Both the position numbers and the translations under genes were made by a program. Source: Mesorhizobium sp. NZP2077 (GTDB lineage Bacteria; Pseudomonadota; Alphaproteobacteria; Rhizobiales; Rhizobiaceae). From it: a DNA stretch of 64,000 nucleotides. Location: the NCBI RefSeq assembly GCF_013170805.1, contig NZ_CP051293.1, forward strand, positions 5,896,001-5,960,000, read 5' to 3'. Below the pieces are notes generated by a model. That model was not told the origin of the DNA and ran no database searches. It saw only the letters and a program-made list of their open reading frames with translations. Of the stretch, positions 44,226 through 53,744 are shown in pieces; within the stretch, counting starts at the first letter, position 1; each line of letters opens with the position of its first letter.

Positions 44226-44437
44226 GTCTTCTCCTTGTCGCCTCTCCCCTGCAGAGGGGCAGGCGCGTCGCGCCGGTTGAGGGGGCTCGTCCCCCATTGT
44301 GTGTGCTTGGCCTCACCCCGCTTATGATCCTTTCCCACTGAGTGGAGCGAGACGACGGGTGATACAGCGGGGATTGGATCAGTCGTTCCTCACCCTTTTG
44401 TGGAGGCCATGAGAGTGGGGGTTTTTGGGCACGAAAC
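44226..44437. repeat. GC-rich intergenic repeat-like element
   Basis: This 212-bp gap contains nested GC inverted repeats, including CCCCT-AGGGG (44248-44261 region) and GGGGG-CCCCC (44281-44297), plus a CTCACCC-like second half. The composition and arrangement are those of dispersed rhizobial intergenic elements; copy number in the genome is not visible from here. It sits between two genes of one putative operon. Confidence 0.4.
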
Positions 44438-45796
44438 TCAACTCCATATCCGATCCCAGGAATATTCGTCATCCCAATGATCGGTCGGCTGCCACACGCC
44501 GGTGACACCGGGTTGCAGGTGCTGGCTGATGACTTCGTCGACCACGTCGTCGATGCCGAGGCCCGGCTTGTCCGACACGGCGATGAAGCCATCCTTGACC
44601 AGCGGCTTGGGCAAGCCCGTGACGATATCGTCCCACCAGTCCACTTCGACGCTGTGATATTCGAGTGCCATGAAGTTTTCCGTGGCCACCGCGACATGCG
44701 CGGCGGCCATTGCCGCGATCGGGCTTTCCGCCATGTGAATGGCCATGGCAACGCCATGGTCCTGCGCCGCGTCGCCGATCTTCTTGGTCTCGAGGATGCC
44801 ACCGGAGGTGAGCAAGTCCGGATGGATGACCGAGATGCCGGCCTTGAGTAGCGGCTCGAAGCCTTCCTTGAGGTAGATGTCCTCACCGGTGCAGATCGGC
44901 ACGGAGGTCGCCTGCTGCAGCTGGCGATACTGCTCGGTGTACTGCCAGGGAATGACATCCTCGAGCCAGGCTGGTGCGTATTTCTCTATCCGCCGGGCGA
45001 GACGGATGCCATCCTGCAGCGAGATGTGGCCGACATGATCGATGGCGAGCGGGATCTCGTAACCGATCACCTCCCGGACCTCGTGGATATATTCATCGAG
45101 CAGGTCGAGGCCCTTTTCGGTGAAATGGAGGCCGGTGAAGGGATGCGGCACGTTCTGCGCGTCATAGGCGGCGTTGCGCGCCCGACGCTCGTCCAGTGTG
45201 CGCGCCGGGCAACGGCTGGCACTGATGCGGAAACCATCGAGCACACCAGCGGGCGCGACCACCGCGCCCGGGATGTGCGATATCTGCGCCAGCCCGAGAT
45301 CCATCTTGAGGAACGTGAAACCGAGATCCATCCGCGCCTTGAGCCGCTTGCCGGTCTCAGTGCCGCTGGGCTTGTCGGCGTCGGTGTCGCAATAGACACG
45401 CACCTTGTCGCGGAACCGTCCCCCGAGCATCTGGTAGATCGGCACGCCATAGGCCTTGCCGGCGAGATCCCAGAGGGCGATCTCGATTGCCGAGACACCG
45501 CCACCCTGCCGCCCATGACCACCAAATTGCTTGATGCGGCGAAACAGCCGGTCGATGTTGCAGGGATTCTCGCCCAGCAACCGGCTCTTGAGCATCAGCG
45601 CATAAGTGGCGCTGGCGCCGTCGCGCACTTCGCCAAGCCCGACAATGCCCTGGTTGGTGTAGATCTTGACAAGCGCCGAGGTAAACGGCGCGCCGACGAT
45701 TTCGGCTACCCGCATGTCGGTGATGCACAGTTCGGACGGCCTGGAGTTCGTGTTCACCCGATTGAGGGCATCGTGGGCTACAATGGTCTTTGGCAT
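44438..45796 (-). CDS. Enolase-superfamily enzyme with large insertion (second of cluster)
   Basis: This 452-residue protein is some 60-80 residues longer than usual. The extra length lies after the first catalytic Lys and spans roughly residues 175-225. Catalytic residues: Lys164-x-Asp166, Asp253 (AIDHVG), Glu279 (WLED), Glu305 (CTGED) and His354 (MAIHMA). The ATG at 45796 has GAGGACAGC before it. It lies between two other enolase-superfamily genes. The insertion may reshape the substrate pocket. Confidence 0.87.
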   Translation of the reverse strand: MPKTIVAHDALNRVNTNSRPSELCITDMRVAEIVGAPFTSALVKIYTNQGIVGLGEVRDGASATYALMLKSRLLGENPCNIDRLFRRIKQFGGHGRQGGGVSAIEIALWDLAGKAYGVPIYQMLGGRFRDKVRVYCDTDADKPSGTETGKRLKARMDLGFTFLKMDLGLAQISHIPGAVVAPAGVLDGFRISASRCPARTLDERRARNAAYDAQNVPHPFTGLHFTEKGLDLLDEYIHEVREVIGYEIPLAIDHVGHISLQDGIRLARRIEKYAPAWLEDVIPWQYTEQYRQLQQATSVPICTGEDIYLKEGFEPLLKAGISVIHPDLLTSGGILETKKIGDAAQDHGVAMAIHMAESPIAAMAAAHVAVATENFMALEYHSVEVDWWDDIVTGLPKPLVKDGFIAVSDKPGLGIDDVVDEVISQHLQPGVTGVWQPTDHWDDEYSWDRIWS

Positions 45797-45863
45797 GCTG
45801 TCCTCGTACTCGTACTGGTCGGCGGGGCTTGTCGCCCGCACGCTGGGCCGGCAGGGAGCGATG

Positions 45864-47030
45864 CTAGACCAGTTCTATCTCGTGGGCCTGCAGGTAGTCT
45901 CGGTCCATCTCGACACCGAGACCAGGCTTCGACGTCAGCTTGAGGCTGCCGTTCGAAACGTCGAGCGGTGTGTCGATAAGGTGATCGTATTTTGCCAGGT
46001 TCCACTCCGAGGTTTCGAGCTTGTAGAAGTTGGGAACGGTCATCATCACCTGCGCGCCGGCAACCACGTTGATCGGCCCAGCGGCATCATGTGGCGAGAC
46101 CGGGATGTAGTAGGCTTCGCACAGGGCGGAAATCTTCTTGAGCTCGGTAATGCCGCCGGTCCAGGTGACATCCGGCATGATGTAGTCGGCGAGCTTGTTC
46201 TCCAGCACCGGCACGAAATCCCACTTGGTGTGGCCGCGCTCGCCCCACGAGATGGCGGCACTGACCTTCTCACGCACCTGCTTGAGGGCGTTGAGGCTCT
46301 CGGGCGGACAGGGCTCCTCGAACCAATCGATCTGGCCGGCTTCCTCGAGGCTGCGACAGAGGCGGATGGCGGTGGGAACGTCGAAGCGGCCATGCGCATC
46401 GATGAGGATGTCGACATCGGGGCCTGCAGTTTCGCGGATCAGCGCCGTCAGTTCGGCAGCCTCGCGCTCGTCCTTGCGCGTCATGCTGCCATCGAGGTAG
46501 CCGTCCCGCTGTTCGCGGGACAAGCCATCGGCGGCGCGGCCCTGGTGAGGGAAAGGGTCGAATTTGAGCCCAGTATGGCCGGACTCGACAATGTCTCGGA
46601 TTTCGCGGACCACAGCCTCCTTGCTGGTAAACTTGCGCTGGTTGGGATGGGTGTAGAGCGCGATCTCATCGCGCACCGGTCCGCCCAGCAGCTCGTAAAT
46701 CGGCTTGCCTAGAACTTTGCCCCTGATGTCCCAGAGTGCGATGTCGATGGCGCTCACGCATTCGACTGCGGCGCCGCGGCTGCCCATGTAGGTGAAGCTG
46801 CGGAAAATCTTGTGCCAGAGATGCTCGATGCGAGCTGGATCCTCGCCGGTCAAAGCGATACCGATCTGCCGCAGGATCGTGCACAGGGCCCTATTGGCGA
46901 GCTTCGTTGTGGTGGTGATCTCTCCCCAGCCACTCAGCCCTTCGTCGGTCGTCACTTCGACGAACAGGAATTCTCCCCAATAGGATGCAGCGGAGTTGAT
47001 CAGCCACGGCCGAACGCTTGTGATTTTCAT
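45864..47030 (-). CDS. Enolase-superfamily sugar-acid dehydratase candidate (third of cluster)
   Basis: This 388-residue enzyme has Lys156-x-Asp158 (LKFDPF), Asp211 (IDAHGRF), Glu238 (WFEEP), Glu264 (WGERG) and His314 (SPHDAAGP). The D-x-H-G pattern at the second metal ligand resembles gluconate/galactonate-type dehydratases. It starts 52 bp after the GntR regulator and probably shares its transcript. Confidence 0.87.
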   Translation of the reverse strand: MKITSVRPWLINSAASYWGEFLFVEVTTDEGLSGWGEITTTTKLANRALCTILRQIGIALTGEDPARIEHLWHKIFRSFTYMGSRGAAVECVSAIDIALWDIRGKVLGKPIYELLGGPVRDEIALYTHPNQRKFTSKEAVVREIRDIVESGHTGLKFDPFPHQGRAADGLSREQRDGYLDGSMTRKDEREAAELTALIRETAGPDVDILIDAHGRFDVPTAIRLCRSLEEAGQIDWFEEPCPPESLNALKQVREKVSAAISWGERGHTKWDFVPVLENKLADYIMPDVTWTGGITELKKISALCEAYYIPVSPHDAAGPINVVAGAQVMMTVPNFYKLETSEWNLAKYDHLIDTPLDVSNGSLKLTSKPGLGVEMDRDYLQAHEIELV

Positions 47031-47082
47031 CTCGACTACCTTTGTCTGAAATCAACAGGTGACTTTGTCCTGACCGGATCTC

Positions 47083-47793
47083 CTATCCGGCTCGAGCGGC
47101 GTTGCGCGCACGCATCTGTTCGAGAACGTGCCGGCCCGAACCTTCGACATGGCGGGAAATGAGTTCGCCCGCCTCGTCGGCATTTCCCGCTTTTATGTGC
47201 GCTATGAGCTCGCGGTGCTCACGCAGGATGGCGGCCCGCCGCGCGAGCGTAAAATTGAAACGCCGGCTCACGGCTCGCAGCACTTCGCGATGCTTCCACC
47301 AAAGCTCGGCTGCATGGCGATTATAGTGGCGCTGGTACATCACCGTGTGGAAGGCGGTATCCAGTTCACTGTGCCGGATTGTGTCGGCGAAGTTGTTCTC
47401 CTCGATCAGGCCCTGGATACGTTCGAGTTCGGCGATGTCCTCGCTGGTCGCCATATTCACGAACCATCGCGTCAGGGCCGGCTCGATCAGGACACCGATC
47501 TCGTAGATGTCGCGGACAAAATCCTGATCTATGGGGCGCACGCGCGCCCCGCGATTGGCCACGAAAGTGACAAAGCCCTCCCCGCGCAACAGCTGCAACG
47601 CTTCGCGCACCGGGTTGGTCGAGGTGCCATGACGCCGGGCGAGATCGGTGACCACAAGCCGTTCGTTGGCTGCGAGCCGTCCCTCGATGATGTCTTCCCG
47701 GATCAGTTGATAAAGCGAGGCGCCCTCGCTCGAGGCGCCTATGGGGTCAATCCCCTCCGGTGGTTCAGCTTTGAAATCGCTTGTTTCGGCCAA
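47083..47793 (-). CDS. GntR/FCD family transcriptional regulator
   Basis: This 236-residue protein has the N-terminal winged HTH (LYQLIREDIIEGRL, then HGTSTNPVREALQLLRGEGF) and an all-helical FCD domain that normally binds carboxylic or uronic acids through a metal. A TTG at 47793 with GGGGGAG 6 nt upstream is preferred over the first possible TTG at 47808. It is divergent to the ABC importer and co-directional with three enolase-superfamily genes, so it probably represses both. Confidence 0.87.
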   Translation of the reverse strand: MAETSDFKAEPPEGIDPIGASSEGASLYQLIREDIIEGRLAANERLVVTDLARRHGTSTNPVREALQLLRGEGFVTFVANRGARVRPIDQDFVRDIYEIGVLIEPALTRWFVNMATSEDIAELERIQGLIEENNFADTIRHSELDTAFHTVMYQRHYNRHAAELWWKHREVLRAVSRRFNFTLARRAAILREHRELIAHIKAGNADEAGELISRHVEGSGRHVLEQMRARNAARAG

Positions 47794-48005
47794 AGCCGGC
47801 TCCCCCAATCAATACACACTTTGGTCGATATCACGCACGGTTTCCATAAACAATGTACGATTTATCGCGTTGACAGCCAATCCCTGATCTGAAAACGTAT
47901 GAAATGATCGACAGGATACATAGAGAGAGGACGTCCCGCGATCGAACGAACAATGACCGCCTGCCTCGATGCTGAGCGGCATGGGAGAGAACCTGGAGGA
48001 TACCT

Positions 48006-49484
48006 ATGACGAGGATTATACTCGGCGGTGCCGTCCTGCGCGGCACTGTCTCCACTGCACTAATGGTATCGCTGATGTCTGCTTCGGCGCTTGGTGCGCC
48101 GCCGGTCGACCTGAGCAAGTGGTCGCCGGACTATGTGCGCTCCATCGCGGGAACACAGGATTTTGATACGGCGGCGGATTGCGCCAAGGTCACCCCGCTC
48201 GACTACAAGGGGCGACTGACATTCTGGTATCAGGGCGTGTTCGAGGGCGACCCCGACCTCCTGCGCCAATACTACAAGGATTTCTTCGAGACCTTCCGCA
48301 AGACCTATCCGAACATCCAGCTCGACGATCAGGCGCTTACCTATAACGACCTTCTCGACAAGTTCCGCACCGCGCTGCTGGGCAATGCCGCGCCGATGGC
48401 GGTCCGCCTGCAAATCCTGGGTGGTACCGAGTTTGCCTCGAAGGGCTATCTGCAGCCGCTCAAGCCGGAAGATGTGGGCTATCCGACCGAGGATTTCTGG
48501 CCCGGCGCCATGAAGGCCGTAACTTGGGAAGGGGTGACCTACGGCATTCCCACCAACAACGAGACGATGGCGTTCATCTGGAACGCCGACATCTTCAAGC
48601 GTGCAGGCATCGATCCGGACAAGGCTCCGGCTACCTGGGACGACGTCGTCAAGTATTCCAAGCAGATCCATGACAAGCTCGGCATTGCCGGTTACGGCCT
48701 CGTGGCTCGCAAGAATGCCGGCAACACGCCGTACCGCTTCATGCCGCAGCTATGGGCCTATGGTGGCGGCGTCTTCGACGAAGCCACTGCGAACCCGACC
48801 TACAGTGATGTCAAACTCGACAGCCCGCAGAGCAAGGCGGCACTGCAAGCCTCCTACGACATGTATGTCCGCGACAAGTCGGTTCCGGTTTCGGCGCTCA
48901 CCAACCAGCAGGCCGACAACCAGCCTCTGTTCGTCGCCGGCCAGCTCGGCATGATGATCTCGCACCCGTCCGACTACAACGTCATGCTCGACCTGCAGAA
49001 GAAGGCGACGGGCGCCGACAAGGAGAAGGCGCAGACCGTCATCGACAACATGCGTTACGGCTTGATTCCGACTGGGCCCGACGGCAAGCGCGCTGTCGTG
49101 TTCGGCGGCTCGAACATCCACATCCTGAAGCCTGAATATGTCGAGGGCGGCAAGGTGGACGAGCCGGCTGCGAAGGCTATCGCCTGCATGTGGGCGAGCC
49201 CTGAATGGTCGCTGAAGATGGCTTACGCCGGCTCCAACCCAGGCAATCTCAACGGCTTCAAGACCAAATGGATGAAGGAACGTCTGGACAACATCAAGTT
49301 CCTCGACGTCACAACCTCGATGCTGCCATACGGCATCCCGTTCCCCGCGCTGCCGCAGTCCCCCGAGATCATGAACATCATTGTCCCCGATATGCTGCAG
49401 AACGCCCTGACCGGAGCGATGACGGTCGATCAGGCCGCCGACGACGCCGCCAAGAAGGTAAAGGACCTGATGGGCGGGCTCTAG
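48006..49484 (+). CDS. Carbohydrate ABC importer, periplasmic binding protein
   Basis: This 492-residue group 1 solute-binding protein is large for its class. A Sec signal peptide (about residues 1-35, ending SALG-APP) is visible; the mature part has PTNNETMAFIWNADIFKRAGID and other type 1 binding-protein motifs. GGAGGAT lies just upstream of the ATG. First gene of the SBP-permease-permease-ATPase-dehydratase-RraA operon; the ligand is presumably an acid sugar or oligosaccharide. Confidence 0.9.
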   Translation: MTRIILGGAVLRGTVSTALMVSLMSASALGAPPVDLSKWSPDYVRSIAGTQDFDTAADCAKVTPLDYKGRLTFWYQGVFEGDPDLLRQYYKDFFETFRKTYPNIQLDDQALTYNDLLDKFRTALLGNAAPMAVRLQILGGTEFASKGYLQPLKPEDVGYPTEDFWPGAMKAVTWEGVTYGIPTNNETMAFIWNADIFKRAGIDPDKAPATWDDVVKYSKQIHDKLGIAGYGLVARKNAGNTPYRFMPQLWAYGGGVFDEATANPTYSDVKLDSPQSKAALQASYDMYVRDKSVPVSALTNQQADNQPLFVAGQLGMMISHPSDYNVMLDLQKKATGADKEKAQTVIDNMRYGLIPTGPDGKRAVVFGGSNIHILKPEYVEGGKVDEPAAKAIACMWASPEWSLKMAYAGSNPGNLNGFKTKWMKERLDNIKFLDVTTSMLPYGIPFPALPQSPEIMNIIVPDMLQNALTGAMTVDQAADDAAKKVKDLMGGL

Positions 49485-49569
49485 GCCGAGCCGACCTGCG
49501 ACTGACCTGGCCGGCTGCGCCTGATAGCAAGTGCAGCCGGTTCGTTCCGAAGAACAAGGGCACGCCACA

Positions 49570-50529
49570 GTGACGATCGTGACCGGCAAGAAAGAGGCTC
49601 GCCCAAGATTGCAACCCGATAGGTCCGGCTTGCTGCGGCAGGTCTGGCAGCATCGCGCCGACTACGCGTACGTGCTCCCCGCGATTGCCGTGATGCTCAT
49701 CGTCATAGCCTATCCGATCTACTACACGGTGGAGCTGTCGTTCTTCAAGACGCCGCCTGGCCTGCAGCTACGCGACAAGACCTTCATCGGCTTCGACAAC
49801 TACACGACCATCCTCACCAGCGACGTATTCTGGAAAGTTACCTGGAACACGCTTGTCTGGACACTGGGATCCACGTTCTTTTCCTTTGTACTGGGGTTTG
49901 GTGCCGCGTTGGCGCTCCACCGCGACTTTGTCGGCCGCGGTGTCTTGCGCGCTATCCTGATCGTTCCCTGGGTCATCAGCGCGGTTGCCGCCTCCTATAT
50001 CTGGAAGTGGATCTATCATTCCGACTTTGGGATCATCGGGGCGGTGCTGGTCGGCCTCGGATTGGCCGACCGGCCGCCGAATTTCATCGACAACGTCTCT
50101 ACGGTGCTGCCATCCCTGATCGTCGTCAATATCTGGCGCGAGTTTCCCTTTGCCATGATCATGATGATGGCCGGCCTGCAGACGGTCCCCGAGCAGTTGC
50201 TGAGCGCCGCAAAAGTCGATGGGGCCAGTGCATGGCAGCGCTTCTGGCACGTCACCTTCCCGCACTTGAGCAACGTCTCGACGGTGACGATCCTGCTGCT
50301 CGCTGTCGCCAACTTCAATTCCTTCATCATCCCGTGGATCATGACCGGCGGCGGGCCGTCGAACGCGTCGCATATCTGGATCACGCACATCTATGAGCTC
50401 GCCTTCGGCCGGCAGCGCTGGGGCGTCGCGTCGGCCTATTCGGTGCTCCTGTTTCTCATGCTGATGGTGCTGGGCTACTTCTACGTCCGTGCGCTGGCCG
50501 GAAATGATCGGAAAGAGGGGCGCGCATGA
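49570..50529 (+). CDS. Carbohydrate ABC importer permease (UgpA/MalF type)
   Basis: This 319-residue permease has six helices and an EAA-type loop (LLSAAKVDGASAWQRFWHVTFPHL). A GTG at 49570 with AAGGG 8 nt upstream is preferred over the ATG at 49531, which has none and lies in a non-conserved leader. Its stop overlaps the next permease start (ATGA). Confidence 0.87.
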   Translation: MTIVTGKKEARPRLQPDRSGLLRQVWQHRADYAYVLPAIAVMLIVIAYPIYYTVELSFFKTPPGLQLRDKTFIGFDNYTTILTSDVFWKVTWNTLVWTLGSTFFSFVLGFGAALALHRDFVGRGVLRAILIVPWVISAVAASYIWKWIYHSDFGIIGAVLVGLGLADRPPNFIDNVSTVLPSLIVVNIWREFPFAMIMMMAGLQTVPEQLLSAAKVDGASAWQRFWHVTFPHLSNVSTVTILLLAVANFNSFIIPWIMTGGGPSNASHIWITHIYELAFGRQRWGVASAYSVLLFLMLMVLGYFYVRALAGNDRKEGRA

Positions 50530-51416
50530 GCATGATTGTCGAGACTGCCCCTCGAGGTCAGACCCGGAGCCGCATGCGCGTCGACGGATGGCGGTGGGCC
50601 GGGCGCATCTTCCTCGTGTTCATGCTGCTCTACACCGCATTGCCGATGATCTGGATGCTGATCACCTCGATCAAGTCCGGGTTCGCGGCGATGCAATTCC
50701 CGCCGCAATGGTGGCCCGACGAGCCGACCCTCGCCAGCTACCAGAAGCTGCTCGACCCGCAGAACAGCGTAGGCCAGGACTTCCTCCGCTTTTTCTGGAA
50801 CAGCCTTTTCGTGGCGACGGCCACGACAATCCTTTCGGTGGTCGTGGCCGTTCCTGCAGCCTACGCGTTTTCGCGTTTCACTTTCCCGGGCCGGAATTTC
50901 CTGTTCTTCGCCGTGCTGCTGCGCAATATGTTCCCGGCGGTGATCTTTCTCGTGCCGCTGTTCATCCTAATGCGGGCGATCGGGCTGGTGAACACGCATG
51001 GTTCGCTGATCCTCACCTACCTCACCTTCGGCCTGCCGCTGGCGATCTGGCTGCTCAAGGGCTTCTACGACAACATCCCGGTGCAGCTCGAGCAGGCGGC
51101 GCGCATCGATGGCGCAACGCGGTTCCAGGCCTTCCTCCTGATCGTGATGCCGCTTTCGACGCCAGGGATCATCGCCACCGCGATCTATTCCTTCATCGGC
51201 GCGTGGAACGAGTACATCTACGCCTACACCTTCCTGTCCAAGAACGAACAGTTGACCTTGCCGGTCGGCATCCAACGTTTCTTTTCGGAAAATACGACGG
51301 ACTTTCCGGGCCTGATGGCGGCCAGCTTCATGATGAGCGTCCCCGTCGTGGTGCTGTTCCTCGTCCTGCAACAATACTTCGTACGCGCCCTTACAGAAGG
51401 CGCGGTCAAGCACTAG
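50526..51416 (+). CDS. Carbohydrate ABC importer permease (UgpE/MalG type)
   Basis: This 296-residue partner permease has about six helices and the EAA loop (EQAARIDGATRFQAFLLIVMPLSTPG). It is translationally coupled to the previous gene by an ATGA overlap. It precedes the ATPase gene by about 10 bp. Confidence 0.88.
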   Translation: MSMIVETAPRGQTRSRMRVDGWRWAGRIFLVFMLLYTALPMIWMLITSIKSGFAAMQFPPQWWPDEPTLASYQKLLDPQNSVGQDFLRFFWNSLFVATATTILSVVVAVPAAYAFSRFTFPGRNFLFFAVLLRNMFPAVIFLVPLFILMRAIGLVNTHGSLILTYLTFGLPLAIWLLKGFYDNIPVQLEQAARIDGATRFQAFLLIVMPLSTPGIIATAIYSFIGAWNEYIYAYTFLSKNEQLTLPVGIQRFFSENTTDFPGLMAASFMMSVPVVVLFLVLQQYFVRALTEGAVKH

Positions 51417-51426
51417 GGAGTTGCCG

Positions 51427-52524
51427 ATGGCCCACGTGGTCCTCAATGATCTCGTCAAGACCTACGGCAGCTTCAAAGCCGTCAACGAAGTTTCGCTGAC
51501 GGTCAATGATGGCGAGTTCGTAGCACTCGTCGGACCTTCCGGCTGCGGCAAGACAACGACCCTCAATCTCGTCGCCGGGCTGATCCCGACTACATCGGGC
51601 GAGATCGTCATTGGCGACCGGGTGGTCAACGACCTCGATCCCAAGGACCGGGACATCGCAATGGTGTTCCAGAACTACGCGCTCTATCCGCAGAAATCGG
51701 TCTACAATAACCTGGCGTTCCCACTGCAGATGCGCAAACTGCCCAGGGAAGAGATCGACAAGAAGGTTAGGGACGCTGCACGCGTACTCGACATGACCGA
51801 ACTCCTTGAGCGCAAGCCTCGTGAACTCTCAGGCGGACAACAGCAGCGTGTGGCCCTGGGGCGCGCCCTTGTCCGAGACCCAGCGGTGTTCCTGATGGAC
51901 GAGCCGCTCTCCAATCTCGACGCAAAGCTGCGGGTGCAGATGCGGTCAGAGATCAAGCGATTCCACCAGGACCTGAAGGCGACAATCATATACGTAACAC
52001 ACGACCAGCTCGAAGCCGTGACCATGGCCGACAGGATGGCGGTGATGAACGGCGGCTATCTGCAGCAATACGATTCACCGGCGCAGGTGTTTGCCCATCC
52101 GGTGAACATGTTCGTCGCCAGCTTCGTCGGCAGCCCTGCAATGAGCCTTGTTCCTCTGCAGGCATCGACGGCAAGCGGCAACACTATGTTGACCGGCGCG
52201 GAGGGCTGGCACCTCGAGCTTTCGCCGCACAACGCCCAGAAGGTCGCGACGGCAAAGACCAAGAAAGTGGTGCTCGGCGCGCGTCACTCGACGATCAAGC
52301 TGCACAAGAGTGCGGTGCCAGGCAGCGTCCCTGCCAAGGCCTACACGGTGGAGCCGACCGGAGACGTCACCTTCGTGCAGGCGTTGCTGTCCGGCGCCGT
52401 CGTCAACATCAGCGTGCCCCCCAGCGTCGCCGTTGCACCTGACGAACAGATCTGGCTCGAATTCGACCAGGAGCGGATGCATCTGTTCGACGGCGAAACA
52501 GAGATGGCTCTCAAGGTCAACTGA
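51427..52524 (+). CDS. Carbohydrate ABC importer ATPase (UgpC/MsmX type)
   Basis: This 365-residue ATPase has Walker A (GPSGCGKTT), the signature LSGGQQQRVALGRAL, Walker B (VFLMDEPLSNLD) and a C-terminal TOBE-type domain. The ATG at 51427 has AGGGAG 6 nt upstream; a TTG two codons earlier is less likely. It completes the importer. Confidence 0.9.
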   Translation: MAHVVLNDLVKTYGSFKAVNEVSLTVNDGEFVALVGPSGCGKTTTLNLVAGLIPTTSGEIVIGDRVVNDLDPKDRDIAMVFQNYALYPQKSVYNNLAFPLQMRKLPREEIDKKVRDAARVLDMTELLERKPRELSGGQQQRVALGRALVRDPAVFLMDEPLSNLDAKLRVQMRSEIKRFHQDLKATIIYVTHDQLEAVTMADRMAVMNGGYLQQYDSPAQVFAHPVNMFVASFVGSPAMSLVPLQASTASGNTMLTGAEGWHLELSPHNAQKVATAKTKKVVLGARHSTIKLHKSAVPGSVPAKAYTVEPTGDVTFVQALLSGAVVNISVPPSVAVAPDEQIWLEFDQERMHLFDGETEMALKVN

Positions 52525-52557
52525 GACAGAGCCGAAGCGTGTGGAACGTGGGCGTGC

Positions 52558-53721
52558 ATGACTACGAAGCTTAAAATCACCGCGATCAATCCCTATCCTG
52601 CGTGGGTGGGAACGCGCAATCAGATGCTCGTCAAGGTCGAGACCGACCAGGGCGTCTTCGGCTGGGGAGAGAGCGGCTTGAGCGGTCGCGAGAGGGCCGT
52701 GGCCGGCGCGGTCGAGCATTATCGCGAGTTTCTGATTGGCCGTAACCCCATGCAGATCGGGCGAATCTGGCAGGAGCTCTATCGCAGCCAGTACTTCGAG
52801 GGCGGGCGTGTTCTGCTGGCGGCTATTTCGGCCATCGACATCGCCCTTCACGACATCAAGGGCAAGGCGCTCGGAGTGCCGGTCTACGAGTTGCTGGGCG
52901 GCAAGCAGCGCGACCGCATCCCCACCTTCGCCTCGACAGGAGACGAGGCAGAAGGCGATGCTGCCATCGAACGAGCCCGCGAACTGCACGCACTGAGGTG
53001 GCAGGCAATCCGCTTCTTCCCCGTCGGGCAAAGCAGCAGGGACATCTTCGAGCCGCGCGAGTCGATAGGCGCGACCGCGAGAATGCTGAACAAGGCGCGC
53101 GAGGCGCTGGGCGACGACGTCGTCCTCGGCATCGACTATCACCATCGGCTGTCGGTGGCAGAGGCGGCGAGCTTCTGCAACAAGCTCGGCCGTGGCGTGC
53201 TTGATTTCCTCGAGGAACCGATACGCGACGAGACACCGGAGGCCTACGAATCCCTGCGCACGATGACCGAGATTCCTTTTGCCATCGGCGAGGAATTTGC
53301 CAGCAAGTGGCAGTTCTTGCCCTACATCGAGCGCGGCATCCATCAGTTCAATCGGCTCGATGTCTGCAATGTCGGGGGGCTCACCGAGGCGATGAAGGTC
53401 GCTGGCTGGAGCGAGGCCCACTATGTGGACCTGATGCCGCACAATCCCCTGGGACCAGTGTGCACGGCCGCGACCATTCATCTGGCCGCCGCGGTGCCGA
53501 ACTTCGCGTGGCTCGAGACCAGGGTTCCCGAAAGAAAGTTGGGCTTCGACAATTCCGAGTTCTTCCCAGTGCAACCACGGCTCGATGGTCCCGATTATCC
53601 GGTCAGCGACCTGCCTGGCCTGGGCGTCGAGGTCAATGAGGAGGCGATCCAGGCGGAGAGCTTCCGTTTCTGGGAAGCGCCTCACCTCAAGCGCCGCGAT
53701 GGTTCTGTCACGAACTGGTAG
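52558..53721 (+). CDS. Enolase-superfamily enzyme with Arg at the Lys position
   Basis: This 387-residue protein resembles D-galactonate dehydratase-like members (SAIDIALHDIKGK, HNPLGPV). Metal ligands Asp193 (GIDYHH), Glu219 (FLEEP) and Glu245 (IGEEF) and the base His295 (MPHNPLG) are visible. The segment where the first catalytic Lys normally sits reads AIRFFPV, with Arg152 in place of Lys. It follows the importer ATPase gene by 33 bp, so it acts on the imported ligand or its product. Confidence 0.87.
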   Translation: MTTKLKITAINPYPAWVGTRNQMLVKVETDQGVFGWGESGLSGRERAVAGAVEHYREFLIGRNPMQIGRIWQELYRSQYFEGGRVLLAAISAIDIALHDIKGKALGVPVYELLGGKQRDRIPTFASTGDEAEGDAAIERARELHALRWQAIRFFPVGQSSRDIFEPRESIGATARMLNKAREALGDDVVLGIDYHHRLSVAEAASFCNKLGRGVLDFLEEPIRDETPEAYESLRTMTEIPFAIGEEFASKWQFLPYIERGIHQFNRLDVCNVGGLTEAMKVAGWSEAHYVDLMPHNPLGPVCTAATIHLAAAVPNFAWLETRVPERKLGFDNSEFFPVQPRLDGPDYPVSDLPGLGVEVNEEAIQAESFRFWEAPHLKRRDGSVTNW

Positions 53722-53744
53722 TTCAATTTCAACCGGAGTCGACA

